In this document: positions 1 to 9,310 of the stretch, piece by piece
How positions within the stretch are numbered: position 1 is the first letter of the stretch
Layout of the letters: each line of letters starts with the position of its first letter
Origin: Spirosoma sp. 48-14
GTDB lineage: Bacteria; Bacteroidota; Bacteroidia; Cytophagales; Spirosomataceae
Direction: 5' to 3'
Assembly (NCBI RefSeq): GCF_001898575.1
Contig: NZ_MKUD01000020.1
Span: 62,001 to 126,000, forward strand
DNA: 64,000 nucleotides
Notes under the pieces: generated by a model
Told to the model about the DNA's origin: nothing
Seen by the model: the letters and a program-made list of their open reading frames with translations, nothing else
The model's database searches: none
Made by a program: the position numbers and the translations under genes

Positions 1-1
1 G

Positions 2-1288
2 TTGGGCATTCGTTTCAGTGGGGGGATCGACGGTATTAGTATCCTGCTGGTATTGCTGACCGGCTTGCTGGTTCCATTCATTATCCTTTCTACCTTCAAT
101 CGGTCCTATAAGCAACCCGCTACTTTTTATGCGCTGATGCTGTACATGCAGGCTGCGCTGATGGGTGTCTTTACAGCCCGTGACGGATTTTTGTTCTATC
201 TGTTTTTTGAGGCAGCGCTGATTCCCATCTATTTCCTCGCAGCTATGTGGGGCGGAGAAAATCGGATTCCGGTTACCTTCAAGTTTTTTGTTTATACCAT
301 CTTCGGAAGCCTGTTCATGCTGGTTGCACTAGTTTATCTATACTACCAGACACCTGCTACCTTAACGGCCCCCCATTCGGCGGCTATCGCTGATTTTTAC
401 AAGCTAAAGCTGACTCCCGAAGCCCAAAACTGGCTGTTCTGGGCGTTTTTTATTGCTTTTGCTATCAAGATGCCGGTGTTCCCATTCCATACCTGGCAAC
501 CTGACACATACGTCGAATCGCCCACACCAGCTACCATGCTGCTGGCAGGTATCATGCTCAAAATGGGCGTTTATGGCCTTATCCGGTTTATTTTACCGAT
601 TGTTCCATTGGGTGTTGAAGCGTGGGGCAAAACGGCTATCATTCTGTCGGTGATTGGCATTGTTTACGGATCAATTATTGCTATTCGCCAGCGCGATATG
701 AAACGATTGATTGCTTACTCATCGTTTTCGCACGTTGGTTTGATGGCGGCTGGTGTATTTTCGCAAACCGAAACAGGTATGCAGGGAGCCTTGGTACAAA
801 TGCTTGCTCACGGTATCAACGTGGTCGGTATGTTCTTCGTGGCCGACGTAATTTTCTCACGTACCAATACGCGTCAGCTCGATCAGCTCGGTGGTATCAC
901 ACAATCGACGCCTAAACTGACTGTCTTTTTCATGATTATGCTGCTGGGCAGCGTAGCGCTTCCGCTGACCAACGGTTTCGTAGGCGAGTTCCTGCTGCTA
1001 CATGGCGTCTTTACGTATAATCATTATCTGGGTTTGGCGGCTGGTTTCACCATCATTTTTGGGGCGGTATACATGCTGCGCTTATTCCAGAAAAGTATGT
1101 TTGGCCCGACCACATCCCGCACCGACACCTTTGCGGACCTGACCAGTTCCGAAAGTTGGGTATTTATTCCGCTGGTTGTTATGGTATTCTGGATTGGTGT
1201 TTATCCTAACACATTTTTGAAATTAACCGAACCTGCCGTTGCTAATCTGATGAAATACATTGGTACAACAGCGGTATCTATGAAATAA
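2..1288 (+). CDS. nuoM: NADH-quinone oxidoreductase subunit M (5' end outside the window)
   Basis: Membrane subunit of respiratory complex I, one of the antiporter-like proton-pumping subunits. The visible 428 residues are almost all hydrophobic helices. They include the family's conserved stretches: a Phe-rich helix with FFEAALIPIYFL near residue 70, FPFHTWQPDTYVESPTPATMLLAG around 160-185 with the functional Lys just after it, and YSSFSHVG near 240. NuoM is usually about 480-500 residues, so the N-terminus lies upstream and the first in-frame TTG is not a true start. The stop at 1286-1288 is close to nuoN, the standard nuoM-nuoN order. Family assignment is secure. Confidence 0.93.
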   Translation: MGIRFSGGIDGISILLVLLTGLLVPFIILSTFNRSYKQPATFYALMLYMQAALMGVFTARDGFLFYLFFEAALIPIYFLAAMWGGENRIPVTFKFFVYTIFGSLFMLVALVYLYYQTPATLTAPHSAAIADFYKLKLTPEAQNWLFWAFFIAFAIKMPVFPFHTWQPDTYVESPTPATMLLAGIMLKMGVYGLIRFILPIVPLGVEAWGKTAIILSVIGIVYGSIIAIRQRDMKRLIAYSSFSHVGLMAAGVFSQTETGMQGALVQMLAHGINVVGMFFVADVIFSRTNTRQLDQLGGITQSTPKLTVFFMIMLLGSVALPLTNGFVGEFLLLHGVFTYNHYLGLAAGFTIIFGAVYMLRLFQKSMFGPTTSRTDTFADLTSSESWVFIPLVVMVFWIGVYPNTFLKLTEPAVANLMKYIGTTAVSMK

Positions 1289-1369
1289 AGCGGTCTGTTG
1301 GTAGGAGTAGCCATAGAGTGGCTAGCCTTCCTGCTAACAACCATTGATTATCGACTAATTACTGAAGGT

Positions 1370-2776
1370 ATGCTTCCCATCGTTTTGTTATCGGTTTTTG
1401 GTATTGGGTTGTTGTTTCTGGGCTTTATGAAGTCGAGAGCTATACTACTGCCTGCCACCTTATTGTTTCTGGTTGTTGCACTAGCCGTTAATTTCATAGA
1501 CTGGAATAAGTCCTATCTGTATTTTAATGACATGCTGCGCACCAATAACCTGGCGATGGTTTTTACAGCCATCATACTTCTTTCGGCCTTTATGGTAGTA
1601 GCGTTGTCGAGCAATTTTCTGAACGACGAGTCAGCACAACCCGCTGAATATTATGCTATTATCTTATTTTCGCTGGTAGGCGCCATCATGATGGTGGGCT
1701 TTGAGAACCTGATCATGCTTTTTGTTGGGGTCGAAATCCTGTCCATATCCATGTACGTTCTAACCGGGAGCGATAAACGGAACCTGCGCTCGAACGAAGC
1801 AGCCATGAAGTATTTTCTGATGGGTTCCTTTGCTACTGGTATTATGTTGTTCGGGATGGCGTTGCTGTATGGCGCTACTGGTTCATTTACCATTGCAGGC
1901 ATTGCGTCGTATGCTGCTCATCCGCAGGTGGGCCTTTCACTATTGCTATATGTTGGCTTGTTGATGCTCCTGATTGGGCTATTATTCAAAGTGTCGGCGG
2001 CTCCTTTCCATTTCTGGACTCCCGATGTGTATGACGGAGCCCCTACCATTTTCACCGCTTTCATGTCGACGGTGGTAAAAACAGCGGGTTTTGCGGCACT
2101 GTTTCGGCTGTTATCATTTTCATTTGGTGGAGTCTATACCTTCTGGTGGACGATCCTGGCCATTATCACGGCCATTACGCTGGTTGCTGGCAACATCACC
2201 GCCGTTTATCAGAATAGCTTTAAACGGATGATGGCTTACTCCAGCATCTCACATGCGGGTTATCTTCTGATAGGGCTGGCCTCATTAGGGACGAATACGA
2301 AACAGGCTATTGTCTTTTATTCGCTGGCTTATTCCGTTGCAACCATTGCTGCGTTTGGCGTACTGCTTCTGGTTGCCCAGCAAAGAAGTACACAGACGAT
2401 CACCAGCGAAGGGGTGGTCACTGAAAATTTTGATTCGTTCAATGGGTTGGCACGTCAAAACCCGCTGCTAGGAATAGCCATGACCGTTTCAATGCTTTCG
2501 CTGGCCGGAATTCCATTAACTGCTGGCTTCTGGGGGAAATTCTATATGTTTTCAACGGCTGTAGAGCGAGGCCAAATCTGGTTACTAGTTGTTGCTGTGT
2601 TGATGTCGGCCGTTGGTATATACTATTATTTCCGGGTAATCATCGCTATGTATTTCCGGGATGGAGGAAATGACCCCATTCAGGTTGCGCCTTTTTATCG
2701 GTATGTTCTGGTGGCAGCTACTATACTGACATTAGGACTGGGTATTGCTCCGGGCTTGCTGGAAGGCCTGTTTTAA
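1370..2776 (+). CDS. nuoN: NADH-quinone oxidoreductase subunit N
   Basis: Antiporter-like membrane subunit of complex I, cotranscribed with nuoM. About 14 hydrophobic helices are visible, with the family's FKVSAAPFHFWTPDVYDGAP segment near the middle and AYSSISHAGY later. I prefer ATG 1370, because the protein then opens directly with the first membrane helix (MLPIVLLSV), as NuoN proteins of this phylum do. The frame is open back to TTG 1298, 10 nt after the nuoM stop, and that longer start cannot be excluded. It is the last nuo gene: what follows is a 225-base gap and an unrelated gene. Confidence 0.92.
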   Translation: MLPIVLLSVFGIGLLFLGFMKSRAILLPATLLFLVVALAVNFIDWNKSYLYFNDMLRTNNLAMVFTAIILLSAFMVVALSSNFLNDESAQPAEYYAIILFSLVGAIMMVGFENLIMLFVGVEILSISMYVLTGSDKRNLRSNEAAMKYFLMGSFATGIMLFGMALLYGATGSFTIAGIASYAAHPQVGLSLLLYVGLLMLLIGLLFKVSAAPFHFWTPDVYDGAPTIFTAFMSTVVKTAGFAALFRLLSFSFGGVYTFWWTILAIITAITLVAGNITAVYQNSFKRMMAYSSISHAGYLLIGLASLGTNTKQAIVFYSLAYSVATIAAFGVLLLVAQQRSTQTITSEGVVTENFDSFNGLARQNPLLGIAMTVSMLSLAGIPLTAGFWGKFYMFSTAVERGQIWLLVVAVLMSAVGIYYYFRVIIAMYFRDGGNDPIQVAPFYRYVLVAATILTLGLGIAPGLLEGLF

Positions 2777-2954
2777 GCGTAGCTCCCTGGGTTTGGTGGG
2801 GGGAGTGATCGAAATGTTTTTGAAGAAAACGCTAATCGTCAAAAAGCTATAAGGCTTATAACAGCCTCAGAACTAGCCACAATTTTTATACTTACTGAAT
2901 GACCGTAGCCTAAGTAACCTATCGCCAGAACATACACGTTTGCATTTGAGTTTG

Positions 2955-2962
2955 TACTTTTG
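2955..2962 (+). promoter_or_regulatory. Possible Bacteroidota -7 element before the GtrA-like gene
   Basis: TACTTTTG matches the TAnnTTTG consensus of the Bacteroidota primary sigma factor. It would place a transcript start about 35 nt before the TTG at 3002. I see no good TTG -33 element at 17-23 nt, so this is weak. The rest of 2777-3001 shows nothing else. Confidence 0.3.
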
Positions 2963-3001
2963 GGTTTGATAACGAGTCAATTCTAGCTAATTCAGTATAC
3001 T

Positions 3002-3514
3002 TTGTCCGGTCAACTTGTGAACGTGAGCAGCATCGAACAGCCAAAACCTAAAGAATATAAGGACTTTTTCTCGTTCTTTCTGACGGCTTTGCTGGGTGCG
3101 TCAATTAATTTCATCAGTCGGATTTTCTATCGGCAATTCTTTGATTTTGACGTAAGCGTTTTCTGCGGCTATCTGACGGCTACAGTATTGACCTTTATTC
3201 CGACGAAGAAATATGCATTTTCGGCTGGAAAGACGGGTAATACAGGACGGGAGGCAATCAAGTTTTTAGCCATTGCCTTACTGGCGCTTATCGTACAGGT
3301 ATACGTCTCTAAATATGTGTTAGATTGGGTTGCTACCCCTTTACTGCCAGATCCTGGCCAAAAAATATGGCGTGAAACGGGCTCACATGTGGTAGGTATG
3401 GGTATGAGTTTCCTGGCTAATTATTTTGGGCATAAGCTCCTGACGTTCCGAAGTACAGGTATGTACGACAAAATTCGGTCGCGATCATCAAAGGAAAAAG
3501 AGGAACAGCTATGA
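3002..3514 (+). CDS. GtrA-like membrane protein
   Basis: Small polytopic membrane protein of the GtrA/DPMS-like family, which is thought to move lipid-linked sugars across membranes or act with glycosyltransferases. Four hydrophobic segments are visible after a polar N-terminus of about 20 residues. The family's typical spacing is present: FFLTALLGASINF in helix 1, a Phe/Lys-rich turn after helix 2 (PTKKYAFSAG), and a final helix ending LANYFGHKLLTF. The C-terminus is basic and acidic (SRSSKEKEEQL). No ATG is present near the 5' end; TTG 3002, GTG 3017 and GTG 3023 are all possible. No glycosyltransferase gene is adjacent, so its substrate is unknown. Confidence 0.7.
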   Translation: MSGQLVNVSSIEQPKPKEYKDFFSFFLTALLGASINFISRIFYRQFFDFDVSVFCGYLTATVLTFIPTKKYAFSAGKTGNTGREAIKFLAIALLALIVQVYVSKYVLDWVATPLLPDPGQKIWRETGSHVVGMGMSFLANYFGHKLLTFRSTGMYDKIRSRSSKEKEEQL

Positions 3515-3596
3515 GCGATATCTCTGATAAATTCAATTCCGAATATAACTTTTTGGATACAAAGTCCAGATTCTCACAAAATTATTAAGAGACATA

Positions 3597-3625
3597 TTGG
3601 ATTTACTGTAAAAAAACTATATTTG
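3597..3625 (+). promoter_or_regulatory. Promoter of the small lipoprotein gene (TTG-N18-TATATTTG)
   Basis: TTG at 3597-3599, an 18-nt spacer and TATATTTG at 3618-3625 match both parts of the Bacteroidota promoter consensus. The start codon at 3659 lies 33 nt downstream. Confidence 0.7.
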
Positions 3626-3658
3626 CCACCGGAAACCTAAAATAGCATTTTCAGTCAA

Positions 3659-3850
3659 ATGAAAAAAGTATTCGCTCTATTGTTCGTTGGCAGCATGCTG
3701 ACCTTCGCTGCTTGCCAAAGCAAACCTAAGACGGAAGAAACCACCACTGATTCGACCGCTACGATGTCGACCGACACCACCACGATGGCTACGGATTCGG
3801 CTTCTACGATGGCTACGGATTCAGCTGCTGCTGACACTACGAAGAAATAA
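3659..3850 (+). CDS. Small Thr/Asp/Ser-rich lipoprotein
   Basis: A 63-residue predicted lipoprotein: MKK start, hydrophobic core, lipobox FAAC with Cys19, then a low-complexity tail of Thr, Asp, Ser, Ala and Met with no hydrophobic segment. Part of the tail comes from a tandem 24-bp DNA repeat (3782-3805 and 3806-3829, differing at only a few bases) encoding the repeated MATDSA word. Short lipoproteins of this composition are frequent in Bacteroidota and have no assigned function. The gene stands alone, with a strong promoter before it and a perfect terminator after it, so it is probably well expressed. Exposure on the outer membrane is inference. Confidence 0.75.
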   Translation: MKKVFALLFVGSMLTFAACQSKPKTEETTTDSTATMSTDTTTMATDSASTMATDSAAADTTKK

Positions 3851-3870
3851 GTTTCTTCTCCACAGCATGC

Positions 3871-3900
3871 AAAAAAGCCTTATTTTTATAAGGCTTTTTT
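3871..3900 (+). terminator. Rho-independent terminator after the lipoprotein gene
   Basis: A perfect 12-bp inverted repeat (3871-3882 and 3889-3900, core AAGCCTTA/TAAGGCTT) with a 6-nt loop. The downstream arm ends in six T. Confidence 0.85.
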
Positions 3901-3912
3901 GTTTTTTAGACT

Positions 3913-4536
3913 TTGACAGACGTATTTTCCACCCATGTACCATCGGCAGCTGTCGAGTACTGCGACCAACTCAGGCAATCGTACCAATTCGGTTTTCGAA
4001 TAGTAAAACCTCGTCGAACGCGGCTGGGGGATTTTCGGGTTCTACCTCAAAATCAAACGCAAATCACGGTCAATACGAATCTAAATCCGTATGCGTTTCT
4101 AATTACGTATGTGCATGAAGTAGCTCATGCCGATGTCCATCATCAATATCGTTTGCAGCGAAGAATCAGACGGGTAAAACCACATGGGCGGGCCTGGCAA
4201 ACGGCTTTTCAGCGATTGATGCATCCGCTACTTACAGAAGCCGTATTTCCTGCAATCGTTCTGGAGCCACTGAAACAATACATGTCTAATCCAGGTGCTA
4301 CCACCTATACAAATCAGCATCTCATGCTGGCCTTGCGCCAATTCGATAAACCAATCAACGAGGTTGTGTCTGCGAACCGGGTGTTGCTTCGGGATGTATT
4401 AGAAGGAAATTCATTTCGATTGGCACAAAAGACCTATGTTCGGGGTACGCTACGACGCACTCGTGTCGTTTGTAAGGAGATCGCATCCGGTAGATCATAT
4501 GCCATTCTGGCGCACGCATGGGTTGAAGTGAATTGA
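3913..4536 (+). CDS. SprT-like zinc metalloprotease domain protein
   Basis: A 207-residue protein with a SprT-like zincin core. The metal-binding helix reads YVHEVAHADVHH near residues 66-76, giving HExxH followed by further His. A second His comes later in KPHGRAWQTAFQRLM, typical for SprT proteins, where it is the third ligand. The C-terminal part carries a small basic beta domain. SprT proteins are related to the DNA-protein-crosslink protease Spartan, but the bacterial function is unsettled. No ATG lies near the 5' end, so TTG 3913, just past the preceding terminator, is the likely start. It runs into the porU region with only 6 nt between its stop and the first possible porU start. Confidence 0.75.
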   Translation: MTDVFSTHVPSAAVEYCDQLRQSYQFGFRIVKPRRTRLGDFRVLPQNQTQITVNTNLNPYAFLITYVHEVAHADVHHQYRLQRRIRRVKPHGRAWQTAFQRLMHPLLTEAVFPAIVLEPLKQYMSNPGATTYTNQHLMLALRQFDKPINEVVSANRVLLRDVLEGNSFRLAQKTYVRGTLRRTRVVCKEIASGRSYAILAHAWVEVN

Positions 4537-4654
4537 TGAATAATGAACAATGCACAATGTAAAATGAGTAATGAACCTATGCAGCGTCAGCTTCGATGGG
4601 CATATTGGCTATCCATACTCGTTACTCATTTAACATTATCCATTATTCATTATA
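4537..4654. repeat. Heptad-repeat inverted repeat overlapping the 5' end of porU
   Basis: The left arm (about 4540-4577) is five consecutive 7-nt units of the form AATGNNN. The right arm (about 4621-4654) is the matching series of ATTNNNC-type units. Apart from a few mismatches the two are complementary over about 33 bp, with a loop of about 43 nt. The element lies over the porU start codons and encodes part of its signal peptide. It belongs to the hairpin family at 9309, 11571, 14550, 16888, 27542, 47658, 47909 and 56671. Confidence 0.75.
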
Positions 4655-7600
4655 AAGCCCATTCGCAATCGGTATTACGAGAAGGAATTTGGGTAAAGAT
4701 TGCGGTCACCGAATCGGGTGTTTATCGACTTAGCCAGGCTCAATTAACAAAGATTTCTCCTGCCTTTTCAACGGCCGACCCCCGAAAGTTGCGCTTGTAC
4801 GGGAATGGGGGGGCTGTTCTACCGCAGTCGAATGCTATAGCCAGATCCACTGATTTAACTGAAAATGCAATTCAGGTAATTGGTGAGGCCGATGGTCGGT
4901 TCGATGCGGAAGATTATGTGCTGTTTTTTGGTCAAAGTCCCCATGTAGTTCGATACGATTCAGTAAGCCAGCGATTTACGCATCAAATCAATCCCTATTC
5001 CGACACTACCTTTTATTTCCTGACAATTGGTACTTCTGCTGGACTCCGAATTACTGAGCGATCAGCAGGAGCGGTAGGAGGGGCATCTACTGTAACTACC
5101 TTCAACGATTATCAATTTCATGAGCAGGATCTGACCAAAGTGCCAGCCGTTCGCTCAGGCCGAGAGTGGTTAGGTGAATACCTGACTACCGATACAACAA
5201 AGGTCGTTTCATTTGATGTGCCGGGCCTTGTGGCCAACACACCTATCCGGCTAACCGCTTCGGTGGTGGCTGGGGCTACAGTGGCTACGCAATTTCGCGT
5301 GCAACTAAACGATCAACAGATTGGAACAATGCCAATGGCTCCGGTCTCAGGGTATGAGTATGATTATCAGGGGATCGCAAGAACCGACACCTTTCTGACC
5401 AGACTTGCCGCGGGCGATAGTCCTATTCGGTTAGCGGTAACCTTTCGAAAAAATGGCTTGTATTCGGCGCAGGGCTATTTGAATTATCTGGGTGTACAAA
5501 CCCAACGGGAGCTACGGCAAGTTGATCGGCCAACGTGGGTGCGTCGGTCTCCGGCAGGGCAGTACAAAGTCAGGCAGGCCAGTAGTAGTCTGCGTATCTG
5601 GGATATTACCAATCCGTTAGCTCCTATATCGCAGGCATATGAGTTGTCGGCTAGTCAGGAAGCGGGTTGGGGAGCCACCAAACGAAGTGATTATTTTCTT
5701 TTTACGGATACTCAACTGCTTTCGCCTGTTTTACTGACAGTGGTTGCCAATCAGAATATACGTAGCCAGGATACCCCCGATTTGCTCATTGTGACGCCAG
5801 CATCCTGGAAAACGCAGGCTGATCGGTTGGCCCAATTTCGACGCGATCATGATCAGTTGTCGGTGATTGTTGTAACAACACAGCAACTGTATAACGAATT
5901 TGGGTCTGGTTTGCCCGATCCTACGGCCATTCGGGATATGGCCCGCTACTTCTACCAGAAGCAGCCTACGAAACTCCGCTACTTATTACTTTTTGGTGAT
6001 GCTACCTACGACTATCGGAATATAGCCGGACAGGTTAGTGCGTCGCAACTGGCCAATATGGTGCCAGTATATGAAAGTCGGGAATCACTTCATCCGGTAT
6101 TAAGCTATTCCTCCGACGATTATTTTGGCTTTATGGATGTCAATGAGGGTGAATGGCCCGAGAACGATCAGGGGGATTATCGGATGGATATTGGCGTCGG
6201 TCGTCTTCCTGTGAAATCTGTAGATGAAGCTCAAACGGTTGTTGACAAGCTGATTCGGTATAGCTCAGACCCGTCTATCACGGGCGATTGGCAAACAAAA
6301 GTAATGTTTGTCGCCGACGATGGAGACTATAATATCCATCAACAGGATGCCGATCAAATGGCTAAAATCGTAGAGAGAACCTCTCCGGCCTACCGGCCCG
6401 AACGAATATTTCTGGATGATTTTGTGCAGGAAAATACATCCAGTGGACAGAAAGCTCCGCTAGTTAATCAGGTTATTGATCAGGCCGTTACGAACGGCCG
6501 GCTGATCATCAACTATAGCGGCCATGGTGGAATTGTGGGCTTGGCCGATGAGCAGATCGTAACCCTTCAGGATATTCTTGGGTGGCGAAATAGCCGTTTG
6601 CCGTTATTTGTTACGGCTACCTGTCAGTTTGGGCGATACGATGACCCAAGTGTTACCTCGGGTGCTGAACTTACGCTATTAAGCCGGACGGGGGGCGGAA
6701 TTGGGTTGCTGACAACAACACGGCCTGTGTATGCCAATACGAATCTGCTCCTGAATGAAGCCTTCTACAATGCTGTTTTTACGCCTATCAATGGCCAGAT
6801 GCCCCGGCTTGGCGATGTAATGAGGCTGACAAAGAACAATAGTTTAACCGGGCCGGTCAATCGGAATTTTGCGCTACTGGGCGACCCCTCCATGCGATTA
6901 GCGTATCCAAAGGCCCAGGCTGTGCTCACGCAGGTAAATGGTAAGACTATTTCTGCAAACCGAATAGATACACTGCATGCCTTACAAACGGTTGACCTAA
7001 CAGGACAAATTCAGCAGGCAGGCCAGCAAATAACTGCGTTTACAGGCACCGTCCGTTTGTCATTATACGATAAAGCGGCTACCCACACCACGCTTGGCTC
7101 TGAAGCCGGGGCTCCCAAGATGACATATCAGGCATTTAGTAATCCAATTTTTACAGGGCAAATCCCCGTTCAACAAGGGCAGTTTACAGCACGCTTTACT
7201 ATTCCTAAAGATATTGACTATACAGTCGGGAACGGAAAGTTGTATCTCTACGCCGTTCGGGCTGATAGCCTGCTGGATGCGGTCGGGAGTTATGATAGTT
7301 TGCGGATTGGTGGCAGTGTATTTACTGATAGTATCGATACGCAACCACCTTCAATGACGCTGGCTGTGGTTGGTGGAACAACGGCAGGTGAAAGTGTACG
7401 GATTGCCGGCCCAGACGTAACCCTACGGATACTGCTTAAAGATAATCGGGGAATAAACATTGCCCGTTCGGGTTTAGGACATGAGCTAACAGCCCAATTG
7501 GCCTCGCAGCCAGCGGTTATTTTAAACGACAACTATGTGGCCAATGGAGCCGATGGCCGACAGGGTGAAGCCTTGTATACATTCCGAAATTTGTCGGCCG

Positions 7601-8001
7601 GTCAATATACAGTACGGGTTAAAGCCTGGGATATTAACAATAATTCAAGTGAGGGTACGTTGACCATAATAGTTTCTGACCGTCCTGGATTAGCTTTGCG
7701 GGCGTTTCGGGTAAGCCCGAACCCAATGACTGAACTGGCAACGTTAACGGCTGAGTTGAATCGGTCGGGTGAGCCACTGGATTGGGTGCTGAGTGTATAT
7801 GACTTATCCAGTCGGTTATTGAGCCAGAAAACAGGGCAGTGTACGAATTGTGATGCCGCTATAGCAGTGGGATCATGGAACGGCCGAACCGATGCCGGTC
7901 AGCTAATGCCAAATGGATTATATATCGTCCGGCTTGACATTCGCTCAGCGGTAGACGAAACAACGGCCATCGGCACTAGTCGAATTGTAATAACAAGATG
8001 A
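4543..8001 (+). CDS. porU: Type IX secretion system sortase PorU
   Basis: Cell-surface cysteine protease (peptidase family C25, gingipain-like). It removes the C-terminal sorting domain from T9SS cargo and attaches the cargo to the surface. The full-length frame is 1152 residues, normal for PorU. A signal peptide ends at AHSQS; then come an N-terminal beta region and the C25 catalytic domain with His661 in NYSGHGG and Cys694 in TATCQFG (numbering from ATG 4543). A C-terminal CTD-like domain ends in VSPNP and NGLYIVRLD. Three in-frame ATGs are possible (4543, 4564, 4579); ATG 4579 gives the most compact signal peptide. All three lie in a large imperfect hairpin. porV follows 115 nt downstream, the usual pairing. 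Confidence 0.93.
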   Translation: MNNAQCKMSNEPMQRQLRWAYWLSILVTHLTLSIIHYKAHSQSVLREGIWVKIAVTESGVYRLSQAQLTKISPAFSTADPRKLRLYGNGGAVLPQSNAIARSTDLTENAIQVIGEADGRFDAEDYVLFFGQSPHVVRYDSVSQRFTHQINPYSDTTFYFLTIGTSAGLRITERSAGAVGGASTVTTFNDYQFHEQDLTKVPAVRSGREWLGEYLTTDTTKVVSFDVPGLVANTPIRLTASVVAGATVATQFRVQLNDQQIGTMPMAPVSGYEYDYQGIARTDTFLTRLAAGDSPIRLAVTFRKNGLYSAQGYLNYLGVQTQRELRQVDRPTWVRRSPAGQYKVRQASSSLRIWDITNPLAPISQAYELSASQEAGWGATKRSDYFLFTDTQLLSPVLLTVVANQNIRSQDTPDLLIVTPASWKTQADRLAQFRRDHDQLSVIVVTTQQLYNEFGSGLPDPTAIRDMARYFYQKQPTKLRYLLLFGDATYDYRNIAGQVSASQLANMVPVYESRESLHPVLSYSSDDYFGFMDVNEGEWPENDQGDYRMDIGVGRLPVKSVDEAQTVVDKLIRYSSDPSITGDWQTKVMFVADDGDYNIHQQDADQMAKIVERTSPAYRPERIFLDDFVQENTSSGQKAPLVNQVIDQAVTNGRLIINYSGHGGIVGLADEQIVTLQDILGWRNSRLPLFVTATCQFGRYDDPSVTSGAELTLLSRTGGGIGLLTTTRPVYANTNLLLNEAFYNAVFTPINGQMPRLGDVMRLTKNNSLTGPVNRNFALLGDPSMRLAYPKAQAVLTQVNGKTISANRIDTLHALQTVDLTGQIQQAGQQITAFTGTVRLSLYDKAATHTTLGSEAGAPKMTYQAFSNPIFTGQIPVQQGQFTARFTIPKDIDYTVGNGKLYLYAVRADSLLDAVGSYDSLRIGGSVFTDSIDTQPPSMTLAVVGGTTAGESVRIAGPDVTLRILLKDNRGINIARSGLGHELTAQLASQPAVILNDNYVANGADGRQGEALYTFRNLSAGQYTVRVKAWDINNNSSEGTLTIIVSDRPGLALRAFRVSPNPMTELATLTAELNRSGEPLDWVLSVYDLSSRLLSQKTGQCTNCDAAIAVGSWNGRTDAGQLMPNGLYIVRLDIRSAVDETTAIGTSRIVITR

Positions 8002-8048
8002 ATTAACGCCTTAAAATCACTCATTTTTTCTAATCCAAGGATTCATTG

Positions 8049-8056
8049 TAATTTTG
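8049..8056 (+). promoter_or_regulatory. -7 element upstream of porV
   Basis: TAATTTTG matches TAnnTTTG, and a T-rich stretch sits near the -33 position without a clean TTG. A transcript starting just after it would exclude the upstream in-frame TTG at 8054 and supports ATG 8117 as the porV start. Confidence 0.5.
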
Positions 8057-8116
8057 ACCGCACAGCCCTGCCGTACTTACCACAACCAGTGGCTGTCGTT
8101 GACCAACACTCTTTGT

Positions 8117-9310
8117 ATGAAGCGCACTTTTTTCCGTGTTATACTCGGCGTCTGCAGTTTCTTCCCACTCGTCGCATCTGCTCAAAATAATCTTAACGGC
8201 CAGCCTCTTAATGTTCCAACTTCATCTGTTCCATTTCTGAATTTTACGCCTGATGCTCGTTCGGGTGCATTGGGTGATGCGGGCGTGGCTTTGGGCGATG
8301 CAGACGCTAACTCGGTGTTCTGGAATCCATCGAAGCTGGTTTTTGCCAAAGAGAGTAAGGGGGTAGCGCTTTCATATACACCCTGGTTGCGGAATCTTAT
8401 CGGCGATATGTATTATACGTATCTAAGTGGTTACTCAAAAGTGGGTAAAAACACGGCTATATCAGGATCGCTGCTTTACTTCGATCTCGGAACCGTGGAT
8501 TTTACAACTGCCAATGGGGTTGCAGCCGGGACGTTTAACTCGCGAGAATATGCCATTACAGCTTCGGTTTCTCAACGGCTTTCCGAAACGTTTTCTCTTG
8601 CCGCCAGCTTTAAGTACCTTAACTCTAACCTGGCAGCAGGCAGCAGCAGTCCAGGGCTGAAACCAGGTTCAACTGCTGCTGCTGAAATCAGTGCGTATTA
8701 TCATGACGAAGCGCGTGATAATGCAACGGGTAAAGGTGTAGGCTGGGCCTTTGGTGGTATGATTTCTAACTTAGGAGGTCGACTGAACTATGGCGGTACG
8801 CAGAGCTATTTCATTCCGACAAACCTTCGCTTAGGGACTTGTCTGACCCTGTTTGCCGACCAGTATAATAAATTCAACTTCGTGTTGGATGCTAATAAAC
8901 TGATGGTCCCAACGCCAAACTATCAGACTGTCAATGGGCAATTGGTTAATGTAAATGCCAACAAAAATTATTTTGATTCGATCTTTGGGTCGTTTGCTGA
9001 TGCACCGGGTGGATTTAGCGAAGAACTGAAAGAGATTACCTTGTCGACAGGGGTTGAATACTGGTATAATGACCAATTTGCAGCACGGGTCGGCTATTTT
9101 AACGAATCGAACGAAAAAGGAGGGCGCAAATACGTAACAACTGGTATTGGCCTTCGGCTTCAACAGCGCTTTGGCGTCGACTTCTCATACCTAATTCCGG
9201 TTAAACAAGGTAGCCCGCTGGCCGATACGTTCCGTATTTCGCTGGTTTTCAACTTCGCTAAAGGAAATGGTATCGGTGGTGACGACGAAGCCTTAAACGA
9301 CGAAAATTAA
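8117..9310 (+). CDS. porV: Type IX secretion system outer membrane protein PorV (LptO)
   Basis: Outer-membrane beta-barrel of the FadL-like fold. It collects T9SS cargo from the translocon and shuttles it to PorU. From ATG 8117 it is 397 residues with a signal peptide ending VASAQ. The conserved N-terminal mature motif VPFLNFTPDARSGALGDAG, with ANSVFWNPSKL after it, is diagnostic of PorV/PorQ-type proteins. Alternating beta-strand patterns fill the rest, and the protein ends in an acidic tail. It follows porU directly, and its stop codon lies inside the perfect 35-bp hairpin at 9309-9396. Together with porU it explains how the sorting-tailed subtilases at 56.8-63.7 kb would reach the surface. 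Confidence 0.93.
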   Translation: MKRTFFRVILGVCSFFPLVASAQNNLNGQPLNVPTSSVPFLNFTPDARSGALGDAGVALGDADANSVFWNPSKLVFAKESKGVALSYTPWLRNLIGDMYYTYLSGYSKVGKNTAISGSLLYFDLGTVDFTTANGVAAGTFNSREYAITASVSQRLSETFSLAASFKYLNSNLAAGSSSPGLKPGSTAAAEISAYYHDEARDNATGKGVGWAFGGMISNLGGRLNYGGTQSYFIPTNLRLGTCLTLFADQYNKFNFVLDANKLMVPTPNYQTVNGQLVNVNANKNYFDSIFGSFADAPGGFSEELKEITLSTGVEYWYNDQFAARVGYFNESNEKGGRKYVTTGIGLRLQQRFGVDFSYLIPVKQGSPLADTFRISLVFNFAKGNGIGGDDEALNDEN

